Positions 9,172-17,620 are shown, counted from the stretch's first letter. The stretch is DNA of 64,000 bases from Tenacibaculum sp. MAR_2010_89 (GCF_900105985.1 NZ_FNUB01000002.1:49950-113949), one strand, 5' to 3'. Program-made: numbers and translations. The notes: generated by a model from the sequence alone, not told the origin.

Positions 9172-9990
9172 ATGATTTTTTTACAAATGAATATTCTCAA
9201 TCCTTTTAAAAAAATATTGAATGACCTAAATGATTCTATACCTACCGTTTTAGGGTTCATTAGTTTTATAATAATAGCTTGGCTATTTATAAAAGTGTTT
9301 TTGTATATCGTACGAAAAGCTTTAGCAAAAACTAAAATAGATGAATGGTCTAAAAAATTAAGTAAAACTGAAATTTTTGGAAACTCTACAATAAATATTG
9401 TTTTAACTAAAATAATTTTAGGAGTACTTAAATGGTTTTTAATCTTAATTTTTGTAATGGCAGGGTCAAGTATTTTTGGCATTGTAGCAGTTTCTGAAGG
9501 AATTAAAAGTTTCTTTGCTTACTTACCAAAATTATTAACAGCACTTGGAATTTTTGTAGCAGGAGCATATTTAGGAACTATGGTGAAAAAGGCCATTCAG
9601 TCAATGTTTAAATCGCTTGAAATTTCAGGAGGTAATTTAGTAGGTAACATTGCTTTTTATTTAATCGTAGTATTCTTATCTATAACAGCTCTAGATCAGG
9701 CAGGTGTTGATACTTCAGTAATAAAAAGTAATTTAACATTGGTTATTGGTTCTGTGTTATTAGCGTTTACAATAGCTTTCGGACTAGGAGCAAAGGATGT
9801 GGTAACAAGATTGTTGTTTGGCTATTATTCTAGAAAAAATATAGGTATTGGTCAAAGAGTAATTGTTGGTGATGTAGAAGGAGTAGTTACTGCAATTGAT
9901 AACATTTGTATGACTATTAATACTTCAAATGGTAATGTTGTATTACCAATTAAAGATGTGGTTAACAGTAAAATAGTTTTTGTGAAGTGA
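9172..9990 (+). CDS. Mechanosensitive-channel-like membrane protein (MscS-related, TM-helix repeat)
   Basis: 272 residues with about five membrane segments (near 25-48, 80-105, 115-135, 160-180 and 188-208), followed by a short soluble beta-domain GIGQRVIVGDVEGVVTAIDNICMTINTSNG-type region that matches the start of the MscS beta domain (residues about 222-270). The protein ends directly after this, so it lacks the large MscS alpha/beta cytoplasmic cage. Pore helix character is suggested by GSVLLAFTIAFGLGAKDV. Two starts are possible (9172 and the internal ATG at 9187). Likely a small-conductance channel or related osmotic protein. Confidence 0.75.
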   Translation: MIFLQMNILNPFKKILNDLNDSIPTVLGFISFIIIAWLFIKVFLYIVRKALAKTKIDEWSKKLSKTEIFGNSTINIVLTKIILGVLKWFLILIFVMAGSSIFGIVAVSEGIKSFFAYLPKLLTALGIFVAGAYLGTMVKKAIQSMFKSLEISGGNLVGNIAFYLIVVFLSITALDQAGVDTSVIKSNLTLVIGSVLLAFTIAFGLGAKDVVTRLLFGYYSRKNIGIGQRVIVGDVEGVVTAIDNICMTINTSNGNVVLPIKDVVNSKIVFVK

Positions 9991-10052
9991 TGAGATGTTA
10001 AAAAATATCCATATATTTGTACAGTATAAACTATTGTTATAGATAATATTAA

Positions 10053-10082
10053 TGATAGATTTCGGGGGACTTCTATCTAATA
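10053..10082 (+). repeat. 30-base hairpin repeat, copy 1
   Basis: Begins TGATAGATTTCGGGGGACTT and is identical to 10189-10218. A 6-bp stem (GATAGA/TCTATC) encloses a loop with GGGGGA. The GC-rich loop stands out in very AT-rich DNA. Confidence 0.85.
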
Positions 10083-10103
10083 GTAAAGTAAAAACTTTAC
10101 GCT

Positions 10104-10133
10104 ATAAAGACTATCAAATTTGATAGTCTTTAT
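10104..10133 (+). terminator. Terminator of hairpin module 1
   Basis: A perfect 30-base palindrome (arm ATAAAGACTATCAAA) followed by a run of T residues to 10140. Confidence 0.85.
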
Positions 10134-10188
10134 TTTTTTTGAAAAAATATGTGACCTTTTTAATTATAAAGGTGTCTTATTATATAAT

Positions 10189-10218
10189 TGATAGATTTCG
10201 GGGGACTTCTATCTAATA
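10189..10218 (+). repeat. 30-base hairpin repeat, copy 2
   Basis: Identical to 10053-10082, 136 bases further on. It is followed by an 8-bp hairpin (TTAAAAGA/TCTTTTAA, 10222-10246) and a terminator, the same order as module 1. Confidence 0.85.
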
Positions 10219-10250
10219 AGGTTAAAAGAGAAGAATTTTCTTTTAAAAAA

Positions 10251-10276
10251 AATGGCTTCCAGTTTTGGAAGCCATT
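10251..10276. terminator. Bidirectional terminator between hairpin module 2 and porT
   Basis: 10-bp stem AATGGCTTCC/GGAAGCCATT with a 6-base loop. The reverse strand has eight T residues after it, ideal for stopping porT; the forward strand also has a T-rich tail for module 2. Confidence 0.85.
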
Positions 10277-10297
10277 TGTTTTTTATTGTAATGCGAG

Positions 10298-11002
10298 TTA
10301 TTCGAAAGATAAATGTAAAAAGATACCTCTAGTACCAAGAAAGTCAATTGGGTCTGTCCATTGACTAGGAGATGTATTGTCGTATTTAATTTCATTATTT
10401 ATAGCAAATACACCACGTATAGAAGGAGAGAATTTAAAGTAATTTAAATATAAGTCAACTCCTATTCCTATTTCATACATGAAGTTTCCTGTAGTAGTTC
10501 TAAACTTTCCTGCAAAATTATCATCATCACTACTTTCATTACTTGAAAAGTTATAATCAAAGGATAAACCACCTAGTACATATGGTCTAATATTATTAAG
10601 TCTATTTGTGCTTAGCTTTAAAATTACTGGTAAATGAAGAAATGTTGCTCCAACTTCTCTTGTTTTTATATTTTCGTTTGTGCCACCAATGTGATTAAAA
10701 ACTAAAGTTTTTGTATTTGACATTAATCCTGGTTCAAAACGAAGATTGATATTATTATGTAATCTTAAATCTGCTATTAAACCAACGTTAAAACCAACAG
10801 ATGAGCTAACTTCTATGTTTGGAGAACTTATAGCGCTTGGCTTATAAGAAACCTTATAACTGTTGTTGTTTAGACCTAAATAAAAACCATAATGAAATAA
10901 TGGTTTGTCAAAACTAGGGAGGTTTAGTATTTTTTCTGCCTGACTAAAAGCTGTTAATGATGTTGTTAATAGTAAAACGAATAATAAAATATTTTTAAAC
11001 AT
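10298..11002 (-). CDS. porT: PorT-like outer-membrane beta-barrel protein (type IX secretion)
   Basis: 234 residues; signal peptide MFKNILLFVLLLTTSLTAFSQ then alternating beta strands ending in an aromatic residue (GIFLHLSFE), the profile of an outer-membrane beta-barrel of the PorT/PF13568 type. PorT is needed for type IX secretion and gliding in Bacteroidota. The direct neighbour ubiE, one base upstream of the start, is the arrangement I recall for flavobacterial porT genes; this context raises the confidence over the sequence alone. A generic OmpW-like barrel is the alternative. Confidence 0.75.
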   Translation of the reverse strand: MFKNILLFVLLLTTSLTAFSQAEKILNLPSFDKPLFHYGFYLGLNNNSYKVSYKPSAISSPNIEVSSSVGFNVGLIADLRLHNNINLRFEPGLMSNTKTLVFNHIGGTNENIKTREVGATFLHLPVILKLSTNRLNNIRPYVLGGLSFDYNFSSNESSDDDNFAGKFRTTTGNFMYEIGIGVDLYLNYFKFSPSIRGVFAINNEIKYDNTSPSQWTDPIDFLGTRGIFLHLSFE

Positions 11003-11003
11003 A

Positions 11004-11732
11004 TTATTTTAAAGCTGTATAAATTGATGCAACCCCAAAAGTTACAGGTAAATTCTTTGCATTCTTAAACCCATTTTTTTGTAAAATATTGTTGAAAGCT
11101 TCTCCAAAAGGAAAAGAATTTGCACTTTCAGATAAATAAGAGTAAGCAACTTTGTCTTTAGAGAAAAGTTTACCAATTACTGGTAATATAAAGTTAGTGT
11201 AAAACTTATAACCTTGTTTAAACGGGAATTTAGTTGGATTTGAAGTTTCTAAAACAACAAATTTTCCTCCTGGTTTTAAAACACGAAGTATTTCTTTTAA
11301 GCCTTTGTCTAAGTTTTCAAAGTTACGAACACCGAAAGAAACTGTTATAGCATCAAAAGTATTATCATCAAATGGAATGTTTTCACTATCACCAACTACC
11401 ATTTTTATTTTATCAGATAAGCTAACTTTCTCTATTTTTTGTTTTCCTACATTTAACATTCCTTGAGAAATATCTAGTCCAACAATTCTTTCAGGATTTA
11501 ATTTTGCCATCATTATAGCAAGGTCACCAGTTCCAGTAGCAATGTCTAGTATTTGTTTAGGGTTGTTTTCTCCAATTAATTTAACAACTTTTTTTCTCCA
11601 ACTAACATCAATACCTAAGGAAATAACACGATTTAAACCGTCATAATCCTCAGAAATATTATCAAACATTTGAGCTACCTGCTCTTTTTTTCCTAATTCG
11701 GAATCTTTATATGGTTTTACTTGTTCAGACAT
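11004..11732 (-). CDS. ubiE: Demethylmenaquinone methyltransferase (UbiE/MenG)
   Basis: 242 residues; S-adenosylmethionine-dependent methyltransferase that turns demethylmenaquinone into menaquinone, the respiratory quinone of this group. Motifs: [20 protein letters not shown] at the N-terminus, the SAM site [42 protein letters not shown], and [12 protein letters not shown]. All are diagnostic of UbiE. Stop codon and porT start are one base apart, so the genes are probably translationally linked. Because flavobacteria make menaquinone rather than ubiquinone, menG would be an equally apt name. Confidence 0.95.
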   Translation of the reverse strand: MSEQVKPYKDSELGKKEQVAQMFDNISEDYDGLNRVISLGIDVSWRKKVVKLIGENNPKQILDIATGTGDLAIMMAKLNPERIVGLDISQGMLNVGKQKIEKVSLSDKIKMVVGDSENIPFDDNTFDAITVSFGVRNFENLDKGLKEILRVLKPGGKFVVLETSNPTKFPFKQGYKFYTNFILPVIGKLFSKDKVAYSYLSESANSFPFGEAFNNILQKNGFKNAKNLPVTFGVASIYTALK

Positions 11733-11759
11733 AAAAAGTTGATGATTTTAAGTGTAAAA

Positions 11760-12653
11760 TTATCCGTTAATAGCAATTACTTCATTAATTTGATTAGGTA
11801 ACATTTCTTTTAGCATGGTTTCAATACCATTTTTCAATGTTACGGTAGATGATGGGCAACCACTACATGCTCCTTGTAAAATAACACTTACTCTTTTTGA
11901 GTTTTCGTCATACGATTGAAAGGCAATATTACCTCCATCAGAAGCTACTGCTGGTTTTATATATTCGTCTAATATATCAACAATTTTTGCTTCAGTGTCG
12001 GATAAGTTTTCTTTAGGAACTGCAACATTTTGTTTAGTTTGTTGTTTAGGAAGTTCAGAAATTATTTTTTTACCTTCTTGAAGATATCCACGAATAAAAG
12101 TACGAACTTCTTGATATACCTCATTCCATTCTACCATGTCATATTTAGTAATAGAAATATAGTTTTCTGAAATAAATACTTCATTCACAAAAGGAAAATT
12201 AAACAAGGCTTGTGCTAAAGGAGAAGATTTACTAGCTTCATCAATGTTTTTAAACTCAACATCAGTTTGTGTTAACGCTTTATTAGTTCCAAATTTCATT
12301 ACTGCTGGATTTGGAGTTACTTCAGCATAAACTTCAGTAGCGTCTTTTTTAGTTGTTTCTTCTTTAACTATAGGGTTTCCTTGTTGAATATAGTTTTGAA
12401 TCTGTTCTTTAACTTCTTCTTCAACATCACTCCATTGAACAATATCAAATTTTTGAACTGCGATAAAATTAGCAGTAATAAAAACTTTTTTTACGAAAGG
12501 AAGGTAAAAAAGTTGTTGAGCTAGCGGTGAGTTTTTAGCCTCGTCTATATTGTTAAATTCATAACTTCCACCATTAATTAAAATTGTGTTACTCACAAAT
12601 TTAATAATAGTTTCATTATTAGTTTCTTGTATGTTAATTTTTATTGAATCCAT
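11760..12653 (-). CDS. Nfu-type iron-sulfur cluster carrier with two Nfu_N domains
   Basis: 297 residues from the ATG at 12653; an upstream TTG at 12674 adds seven unlikely residues. Two successive Nfu N-terminal domains (about 1-90 and 105-195, each with SPLAQxLFxxPFV and VxEWxxV-like motifs) precede the C-terminal NifU domain with the cluster-binding CSGC near 263-266 (QGACSGCPSSTVTLKNGIE). The NifU domain carries an iron-sulfur cluster and passes it to client proteins; the N-terminal domains are thought to aid client recognition. The tandem duplication is the unusual part. Located 27 bases upstream of ubiE, perhaps in the same operon. Confidence 0.9.
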   Translation of the reverse strand: MDSIKINIQETNNETIIKFVSNTILINGGSYEFNNIDEAKNSPLAQQLFYLPFVKKVFITANFIAVQKFDIVQWSDVEEEVKEQIQNYIQQGNPIVKEETTKKDATEVYAEVTPNPAVMKFGTNKALTQTDVEFKNIDEASKSSPLAQALFNFPFVNEVFISENYISITKYDMVEWNEVYQEVRTFIRGYLQEGKKIISELPKQQTKQNVAVPKENLSDTEAKIVDILDEYIKPAVASDGGNIAFQSYDENSKRVSVILQGACSGCPSSTVTLKNGIETMLKEMLPNQINEVIAING

Positions 12654-12702
12654 GTCATAATAAATGAAATGCAAAATTACGGTAAAAAACTGATATATAT
12701 AT

Positions 12703-12740
12703 ACAGAAAAGGTCTTGTAATACTACAAGACCTTTTCTGT
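12703..12740. terminator. Hairpin between the porin-like gene and the Nfu gene
   Basis: 17-bp stem (ACAGAAAAGGTCTTGTA) with a 4-base loop, 18 bases past the stop of the porin-like gene on the reverse strand. No clear T-run follows, so termination efficiency is uncertain. Confidence 0.55.
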
Positions 12741-12757
12741 ATGTTAATTTTATATAA

Positions 12758-14119
12758 TTATAAATTTATAGTAACAGTTCCTGATATTCTACTCGTATTA
12801 TTATTAAGGCTAATGTCTCCTAAATTGTATAATGTTTGAAATTCTAAATTTTCAGACTTTCTGTATGATAAGTCAATTTTCATGTTACCAAAATTATAAC
12901 CTAAACCAGCTGAGAACCCTTTGATATTATCTTTATTAACACTACCTCCTACAGCAGATAAAAGATTAGGGTTTTTCTCATAATGATAACCACCTCTAAT
13001 GCTTAATCTGTCAAAACGCCATTCAGTACCAACATTTAATGCATGAGTAGTTCTAAATTGAGTGGCAAAATTTTGATTAGCTTCAATAAAAGCTGTATCA
13101 TTTTCTCTATATTTTATATTTGGGTAATCTTTATAGGTGTAATCGAAACTTATCAATCCTTGTTTACCAAATATGTAGGCTCCACTTGCTGTTATTCTAC
13201 TATTAGATTTGAATCTATAGATATATAATTCACTTATTAAATCACTTCCACCGTTTATTCCTAAATTAGATACATCTGATAGTATTAAGTCATTTTTATA
13301 GTCCTCTGCTATCTCTTCATACCAAGTAGGAGTTTCGTAGGCTAAACCAACACGAATATTTTTATTTAATTTATATAGAAACCCTAAACTTAAGGACACA
13401 CCGTTACCTTGTATATAAGAATCTATTCTGTTTTTTGCTTTTAATATATTTCCATTAGCATCATCATTCTCTTCGTTTAATAAAGCAACTCTGCTTAAAT
13501 CTATATCATGAAAATTTAACGAGGCTCCCAAAAATAATTTGTTTTGATGAACTGCTGAGAAACCTAGATTGAAAACACTTGATTGTCCTGATTTTTCTAC
13601 AGAATAACCTTGTTCAATAGAACCATCAAATTTATTTTTTGGTGAACTTGTATCGTTAAAATGTTCGCTATGAAATAAGAAACCGCTATTCCCTTTAACT
13701 GAATAAAAAGAGCTGTAATCACTTTTAATTTTATAATTAAAAGTAAGAGCAAAACGATTCCATTCTGAATTATACGCAGTATCAAAAGAAAGAATTGCGC
13801 CTGCTTGTGAAAGGTTGAAATAATCATTTTGTGAAGATGAAGAATTTCCGTAATACGAAGTTAAATAATCTGTATTTCGATTACTTAGGGTAGCCGAAGC
13901 AGTACTAATTTTTGACACAGAACTACCAGCAGGATTTATACTAAAAGCTGAAATATCACCACCTAAAGCTCCAAAAGCACCACTCATAGCTTCATATCTT
14001 GCTGTACCATAATTATCATCTTTTGAAAACAAAAGGCCTAAATCATTATAATCTAGTGATTGTGAATAGGCACTAAGAGATGATGCAATCGAAATTGCAA
14101 TTATTAAAATTCGTTTCAT
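12758..14119 (-). CDS. OmpP1/FadL/TodX-family outer-membrane transport protein
   Basis: 453 residues with a signal peptide (MKRILIIAISIASSLSAYSQ). After it the family opening is visible: ARYEAMSGAFGALGGDISAF then SINPAGSS, which marks the FadL-like hatch and the NPA motif. The remainder is beta-barrel-like with C-terminal RISGTVTINL. FadL-like channels take up hydrophobic compounds such as fatty acids; substrate here is unknown. The lipoprotein gene lies 24 bases upstream in the same direction, suggesting an operon. Confidence 0.85.
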   Translation of the reverse strand: MKRILIIAISIASSLSAYSQSLDYNDLGLLFSKDDNYGTARYEAMSGAFGALGGDISAFSINPAGSSVSKISTASATLSNRNTDYLTSYYGNSSSSQNDYFNLSQAGAILSFDTAYNSEWNRFALTFNYKIKSDYSSFYSVKGNSGFLFHSEHFNDTSSPKNKFDGSIEQGYSVEKSGQSSVFNLGFSAVHQNKLFLGASLNFHDIDLSRVALLNEENDDANGNILKAKNRIDSYIQGNGVSLSLGFLYKLNKNIRVGLAYETPTWYEEIAEDYKNDLILSDVSNLGINGGSDLISELYIYRFKSNSRITASGAYIFGKQGLISFDYTYKDYPNIKYRENDTAFIEANQNFATQFRTTHALNVGTEWRFDRLSIRGGYHYEKNPNLLSAVGGSVNKDNIKGFSAGLGYNFGNMKIDLSYRKSENLEFQTLYNLGDISLNNNTSRISGTVTINL

Positions 14120-14143
14120 GTTTCTTAATTTTTTTTAAATAAA

Positions 14144-15313
14144 TTATCTTCTTCTTCTGCTGCTAGAACTACTTCTTGAACTTCTCGATCCTGAGCTTCT
14201 AGAAGAGCTTCTGCTTGGAGTGTAAGAGCGAGTTGATCTACTACTAGATCTAGAAGGTGTGTAGCTTCTATTTGAACTTCTTTTTGTTCTTGATGGTGTG
14301 TAGCTTCTTGTATTACTTTTTGTAGATCGAGTATTAGCTCTTCTCGTAGGTTTATGTCCTCCAGTAGAATATTGTCTAGTTGTCCTAGTCTTTCTTACTG
14401 ATCTTGTAGGTTTATGCCCTCCAGTTGAGTATTGTCTTGTTCTAGTTCTTCTTACTGATCTTGTTGATCTGTCACCTCTTGTTGTATTGTAGCTTCTTCT
14501 AGTTCTGTCATTTCTTGGACTACTAGCTGTTCTATTTGTTCTTGAGCTTCTTCGGTATACATTCGATGAACGTCTTGATCTAGTTGTGTTTCTTGCACTA
14601 TACCCTCGTCTACTACTATAATTTCTTCTAGAAGTAACTGCTCTATATGGGTTAGCACCTCTATTTGCTCTATAATAACGATTGTTAAAATAATTGTTTC
14701 TATAATATGGAGGACAATAAAAATTGTTATTATTCCATCCTACATAAAAACCAGAGTAGTAATGACCATAATTATATGGGTGCCAGTATGAATTGTATCC
14801 CCAGTTGTTGTAGAAGCGAGAACGCCACCATGGTCTATAATTATATCCATAATATGAGTCCCAACCCCAATCGTTATAGAATCCCCATCTTGGGTATGTG
14901 TTTACATTTATAACTACATCATTACTATTACTGTTATAGCCCCATGGATCATTTGAATTATAAGTAATGCGAGTTCTAGGAGTTTCCTCATCAATAACAT
15001 CTTCTTCATAATCGTACTCACTAGTATCAGATCTGTAGTTTTCAATATCAGTAAAAACATCTGAGCCATTTAAATTTTCTAAACGTTCAACTTCTTTCCT
15101 AAAATAGTTTTCCTTATAATTATTGTATTCATTAGTATCCATAACAACAACTTTACGTTGAGGTTCTTGGTTTTGAGTGCTTTCAACTTCATCATCATAA
15201 ATACCATCACTGCTACTTACAGTTTGCATTGTACCACAAGAAATAAAGGAGGTTATTAAAAATAATGATAATATGAATATGTAAGGTTTTGTTTTGAAGT
15301 ATTGTGGTTTCAT
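14144..15313 (-). CDS. Lipoprotein with Ser/Arg/Tyr-rich low-complexity tail
   Basis: 389 residues. Lipobox TSFISC (Cys26). The middle is Asp/Asn/Tyr/Trp-rich (about 100-215), and the C-terminal 170 residues are strongly basic, built of RS, TPSR, SSSRSTR and a repeated QYSTGGHKPTR block (two copies, about 300-330). The protein is thus anchored to the membrane with a long disordered cationic tail. Similar proteins occur beside proS in flavobacteria as I recall, but no function is known. The DNA encodes the tail with locally repeated codons, so this region may be prone to length variation. The divergent neighbour is proS. Confidence 0.75.
   Translation of the reverse strand: MKPQYFKTKPYIFILSLFLITSFISCGTMQTVSSSDGIYDDEVESTQNQEPQRKVVVMDTNEYNNYKENYFRKEVERLENLNGSDVFTDIENYRSDTSEYDYEEDVIDEETPRTRITYNSNDPWGYNSNSNDVVINVNTYPRWGFYNDWGWDSYYGYNYRPWWRSRFYNNWGYNSYWHPYNYGHYYSGFYVGWNNNNFYCPPYYRNNYFNNRYYRANRGANPYRAVTSRRNYSSRRGYSARNTTRSRRSSNVYRRSSRTNRTASSPRNDRTRRSYNTTRGDRSTRSVRRTRTRQYSTGGHKPTRSVRKTRTTRQYSTGGHKPTRRANTRSTKSNTRSYTPSRTKRSSNRSYTPSRSSSRSTRSYTPSRSSSRSSGSRSSRSSSSSRRRR
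14340..14465. repeat. Coding tandem repeat within the Ser/Arg-rich lipoprotein
   Basis: Two near-copies of about 63 bases with the shared core TTACTGATCTTGTAGGTTTA on the forward strand, encoding the duplicated STGGHKPTR block. Differences between copies are few. Confidence 0.65.
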
Positions 15314-15377
15314 GTCTATTATTTTTAAGTTAGAACAATAAAATTATTTAAATGATTTTGCAAAAAACTATTTTTTG

Positions 15378-15408
15378 TTGGGCTTGTAGGCTTTTTAATG
15401 TAGTTTTG
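15378..15408 (+). promoter_or_regulatory. Promoter of proS
   Basis: TTG box at 15378-15380, 20-base spacer, TAGTTTTG at 15401-15408 followed by CAC. Matches the Bacteroidota TTTG / TAnnTTTG pattern. Start would lie near 15415, about 47 bases before the ATG. Confidence 0.65.
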
Positions 15409-15461
15409 CACATACAATTTTACGCATAAAAGATAACAATATTTATGCCAAACTTTTGATT

Positions 15462-16940
15462 ATGAGCAAACATTTAACAAAAAGAGCAGAAGACTACTCT
15501 AAATGGTATAACGAACTTATTGTAAAAGCCGATTTAGCTGAGAATTCAGCGGTAAGAGGCTGTATGGTGATTAAACCATATGGATATGCAATATGGGAAA
15601 ACATGCAAGCAGAATTAGATAGAATGTTTAAAGAAACAGGACACGAAAATGCTTATTTCCCTCTTTTTGTTCCCAAGAGTTTGTTTGAAGCTGAAGAAAA
15701 AAATGCTGAAGGATTTGCTAAAGAATGTGCTGTTGTAACTCATTACCGTTTGCAAAATGATCCTGATAATGAAGGGAAGTTACGCGTTGATCCTGAAGCT
15801 AAATTAGAAGAGGAATTAATTGTACGCCCTACGTCAGAAGCAATTATATGGAGTACTTATAAAAAATGGATTCAGTCTCATAGAGATTTACCTTTGTTAA
15901 TTAATCAATGGGCAAATGTAGTTCGTTGGGAAATGAGAACACGCCTGTTTTTGCGTACTGCTGAATTTTTATGGCAAGAAGGGCATACTGCTCATGCTAC
16001 AAAAGCTGAAGCTGTTTTTGAATCAAAACAAATGCAAGACGTGTATGCAAATTTCGCAGAAAACTTTATGGCAATGCCTGTTGTTAAAGGAGCAAAGTCT
16101 GAAAGTGAACGTTTTGCTGGTGCAGAAGCTACTTATACAATTGAGGCATTAATGCAAGATGGTAAAGCTTTGCAGGCGGGAACTTCACATTTCTTAGGTC
16201 AAAACTTTGCTAAAGCATTTGATGTTAAGTATACGTCCAAAGAAGGTAAGCAAGAATACGTTTGGGCTACTTCATGGGGTGTTTCTACACGTTTAATAGG
16301 TGGTTTAATAATGACACACTCTGATGACGCAGGTTTAGTTTTGCCTCCAAAATTAGCACCTATCCAAGTTGTTATTGTTCCTATATATAAAGGAGAAGAA
16401 CAATTAGACGCTATTTCTGAAAGAGTTAATGTGTTTGTTAAAGAGTTAAGAGGTAAAGGAGTTTCTGTAAAATTTGATACTCGAGATACAATGAGGCCTG
16501 GTGCAAAGTTTGCTGAGTATGAACTTAAAGGTGTTCCTGTAAGAGTTGCCATAGGGAATAGAGACTTAGAAAATGGAACTGTTGAAGTTGCTCGTAGAGA
16601 TACCTTTGAGAAGCAAACAATTAACCAAGTAGATTTAGTAGAGCATGTAACTAAATTATTAGAAGAGATACAAGAAAACTTATTTACTAAGGCTTTAAAC
16701 TATAGAGACTCACATATCACTGAAGTTAATTCTTTTGAAGAGTTTAAAGAAGTTATAGAAAATAAAGGAGGTTTTGTTTCTGCTCATTGGGATGGGACAA
16801 TTGAGACTGAAGATAAAATTAAAGAATTAACAAAAGCTACAATACGTTGTATAGCGAATGATGCTAAAAAAGAGGATGGAATATGTGTTTTTACTGGAAA
16901 ACCATCAACAGAAAGAGTTTTATTTGCTAAAGCGTATTAA
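15462..16940 (+). CDS. proS: Prolyl-tRNA synthetase (short, eukaryote/archaea-like type)
   Basis: 492 residues from the ATG at 15462; a TTG two codons upstream is also in frame. Class II motifs are visible: [18 protein letters not shown] (motif 1 region), [16 protein letters not shown] and [31 protein letters not shown] (motif 2), and [20 protein letters not shown] (motif 3), followed by the anticodon-binding domain. It lacks the inserted editing domain of the long bacterial form. Attaches proline to tRNA-Pro. A tRNA-Glu promoter begins 16 bases after the stop. Confidence 0.97.
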   Translation: MSKHLTKRAEDYSKWYNELIVKADLAENSAVRGCMVIKPYGYAIWENMQAELDRMFKETGHENAYFPLFVPKSLFEAEEKNAEGFAKECAVVTHYRLQNDPDNEGKLRVDPEAKLEEELIVRPTSEAIIWSTYKKWIQSHRDLPLLINQWANVVRWEMRTRLFLRTAEFLWQEGHTAHATKAEAVFESKQMQDVYANFAENFMAMPVVKGAKSESERFAGAEATYTIEALMQDGKALQAGTSHFLGQNFAKAFDVKYTSKEGKQEYVWATSWGVSTRLIGGLIMTHSDDAGLVLPPKLAPIQVVIVPIYKGEEQLDAISERVNVFVKELRGKGVSVKFDTRDTMRPGAKFAEYELKGVPVRVAIGNRDLENGTVEVARRDTFEKQTINQVDLVEHVTKLLEEIQENLFTKALNYRDSHITEVNSFEEFKEVIENKGGFVSAHWDGTIETEDKIKELTKATIRCIANDAKKEDGICVFTGKPSTERVLFAKAY

Positions 16941-16955
16941 AAAAAATAAAAAAGG

Positions 16956-16987
16956 TTTGGTGTATATGAAAACAGTTTGTATATTTG
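16956..16987 (+). promoter_or_regulatory. Promoter of tRNA-Glu copy 1
   Basis: TTTG at 16956-16959, 20-base spacer, TATATTTG at 16980-16987, then CACCCGCAATC, the same initiation region as copy 2 and rRNA promoter P1. Confidence 0.75.
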
Positions 16988-17015
16988 CACCCGCAATCGC
17001 AAAATAGATTGTTTT

Positions 17016-17087
17016 GGTCCGTTCGTCTAGGGGTTAGGACGCCAGGTTTTCATCCTGGTAACACGGGTTCGATTCCCGTACGGACTA
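17016..17087 (+). tRNA. tRNA-Glu (anticodon TTC), copy 1
   Basis: 72-base cloverleaf: acceptor GGTCCGT pairing ACGGACT with a G-U end pair and discriminator A; D-arm with TCTAGGGGTTAGGAC; anticodon stem CCAGG/CCTGG enclosing TTTTCAT, so anticodon TTC; T-arm CGGGTTCGATTCCCG. The 3-prime CCA is not encoded. Confidence 0.95.
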
Positions 17088-17152
17088 CAAAGTTTTTTAA
17101 GATTTAAGTAAAAAATTAAACCTTAAAAATTTTAAAAATTAAAAAGAATTAA

Positions 17153-17182
17153 TTGCAGGTATAAAAAAATATCTTATATTTG
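17153..17182 (+). promoter_or_regulatory. Promoter of tRNA-Glu copy 2
   Basis: TTG at 17153-17155, 19-base spacer, TATATTTG at 17175-17182, then CACCCGCAATC. Confidence 0.75.
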
Positions 17183-17208
17183 CACCCGCAATCATAAAGA
17201 TTGTATTT

Positions 17209-17280
17209 GGTCCGTTCGTCTAGGGGTTAGGACGCCAGGTTTTCATCCTGGTAACACGGGTTCGATTCCCGTACGGACTA
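17209..17280 (+). tRNA. tRNA-Glu (anticodon TTC), copy 2
   Basis: Identical in all 72 bases to copy 1, 193 bases downstream, with a near-identical upstream promoter. The duplication therefore covers promoter plus gene. rpsT begins 36 bases later and may share this transcript. Confidence 0.95.
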
Positions 17281-17316
17281 CAAAGTTTTTTATAAACAAT
17301 TAACGATTTTAGTATA

Positions 17317-17568
17317 ATGGCAAATCATAAGTCAGCATTAAAGAGAATAAGAAGTAACGAAGCTAAGCGCTTAAGAAATAAATATCAGCATAAAACTACA
17401 CGTAATGCTGTTAGGAAATTAAGAGCAAGTACTGATAAAACAGAAGCTGAAGGGATGTTTTCATCTGTTGTTTCTATGTTAGATAAATTAGCAAAGAATA
17501 ATATTATTCATAAAAATAAAGCAGCAAATTTAAAATCTAAATTAGCTAAGCACGTAGCAGCTTTATAA
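17317..17568 (+). CDS. rpsT: 30S ribosomal protein S20
   Basis: 83 residues, highly basic; [21 protein letters not shown] and the C-terminal [18 protein letters not shown] are typical of S20, an assembly protein of the small subunit body. Length is normal. No clear promoter between it and the tRNA, so it may be read from the tRNA-Glu promoter. Ends in a strong terminator. Confidence 0.97.
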   Translation: MANHKSALKRIRSNEAKRLRNKYQHKTTRNAVRKLRASTDKTEAEGMFSSVVSMLDKLAKNNIIHKNKAANLKSKLAKHVAAL

Positions 17569-17588
17569 GAAATAAAATTACTTTAAGT

Positions 17589-17620
17589 AAAAGCGTTTTC
17601 ATGAAAATGAAAACGCTTTT
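17589..17620 (+). terminator. Terminator of rpsT
   Basis: 14-bp stem AAAAGCGTTTTCAT with 4-base loop GAAA, then CTTGTT. About 20 bases after the stop. The remaining spacer to 17811 holds only a plain hairpin at 17711-17743 (CTTCTCTA/TAGAGAAG). Confidence 0.8.

Larger units (their letters stand above)
10026..10140 (+). ncRNA. Candidate small RNA, module 1
   Basis: Inferred transcript of roughly 115 bases from a TATATTTG element (10012-10019) to a strong terminator. Order: repeat hairpin (10053-10082, GATAGA stem with a GGGGGA-containing loop), small hairpin GTAAAG/CTTTAC, terminator. The minus-33 box is poor, so the promoter is uncertain. No coding potential. Not matched to a known family; comparison with Rfam flavobacterial motifs such as Flavo-1 would test it. 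Confidence 0.4.
9991..10297. other. Noncoding interval with two hairpin modules, 307 bases
   Basis: Between the MscS-like gene and porT. It holds a TATATTTG minus-7-like element (10012-10019), two identical 30-base elements (10053-10082 and 10189-10218), two intervening small hairpins, and two terminators (10104-10133 and 10251-10276). No reading frame of note. See the separate entries. Confidence 0.7.

Noticed and set aside
10053..10218. Repeat pair as a CRISPR array
   Set aside because: Only two units 136 bases apart, each with its own terminator; no array spacing and no cas genes.
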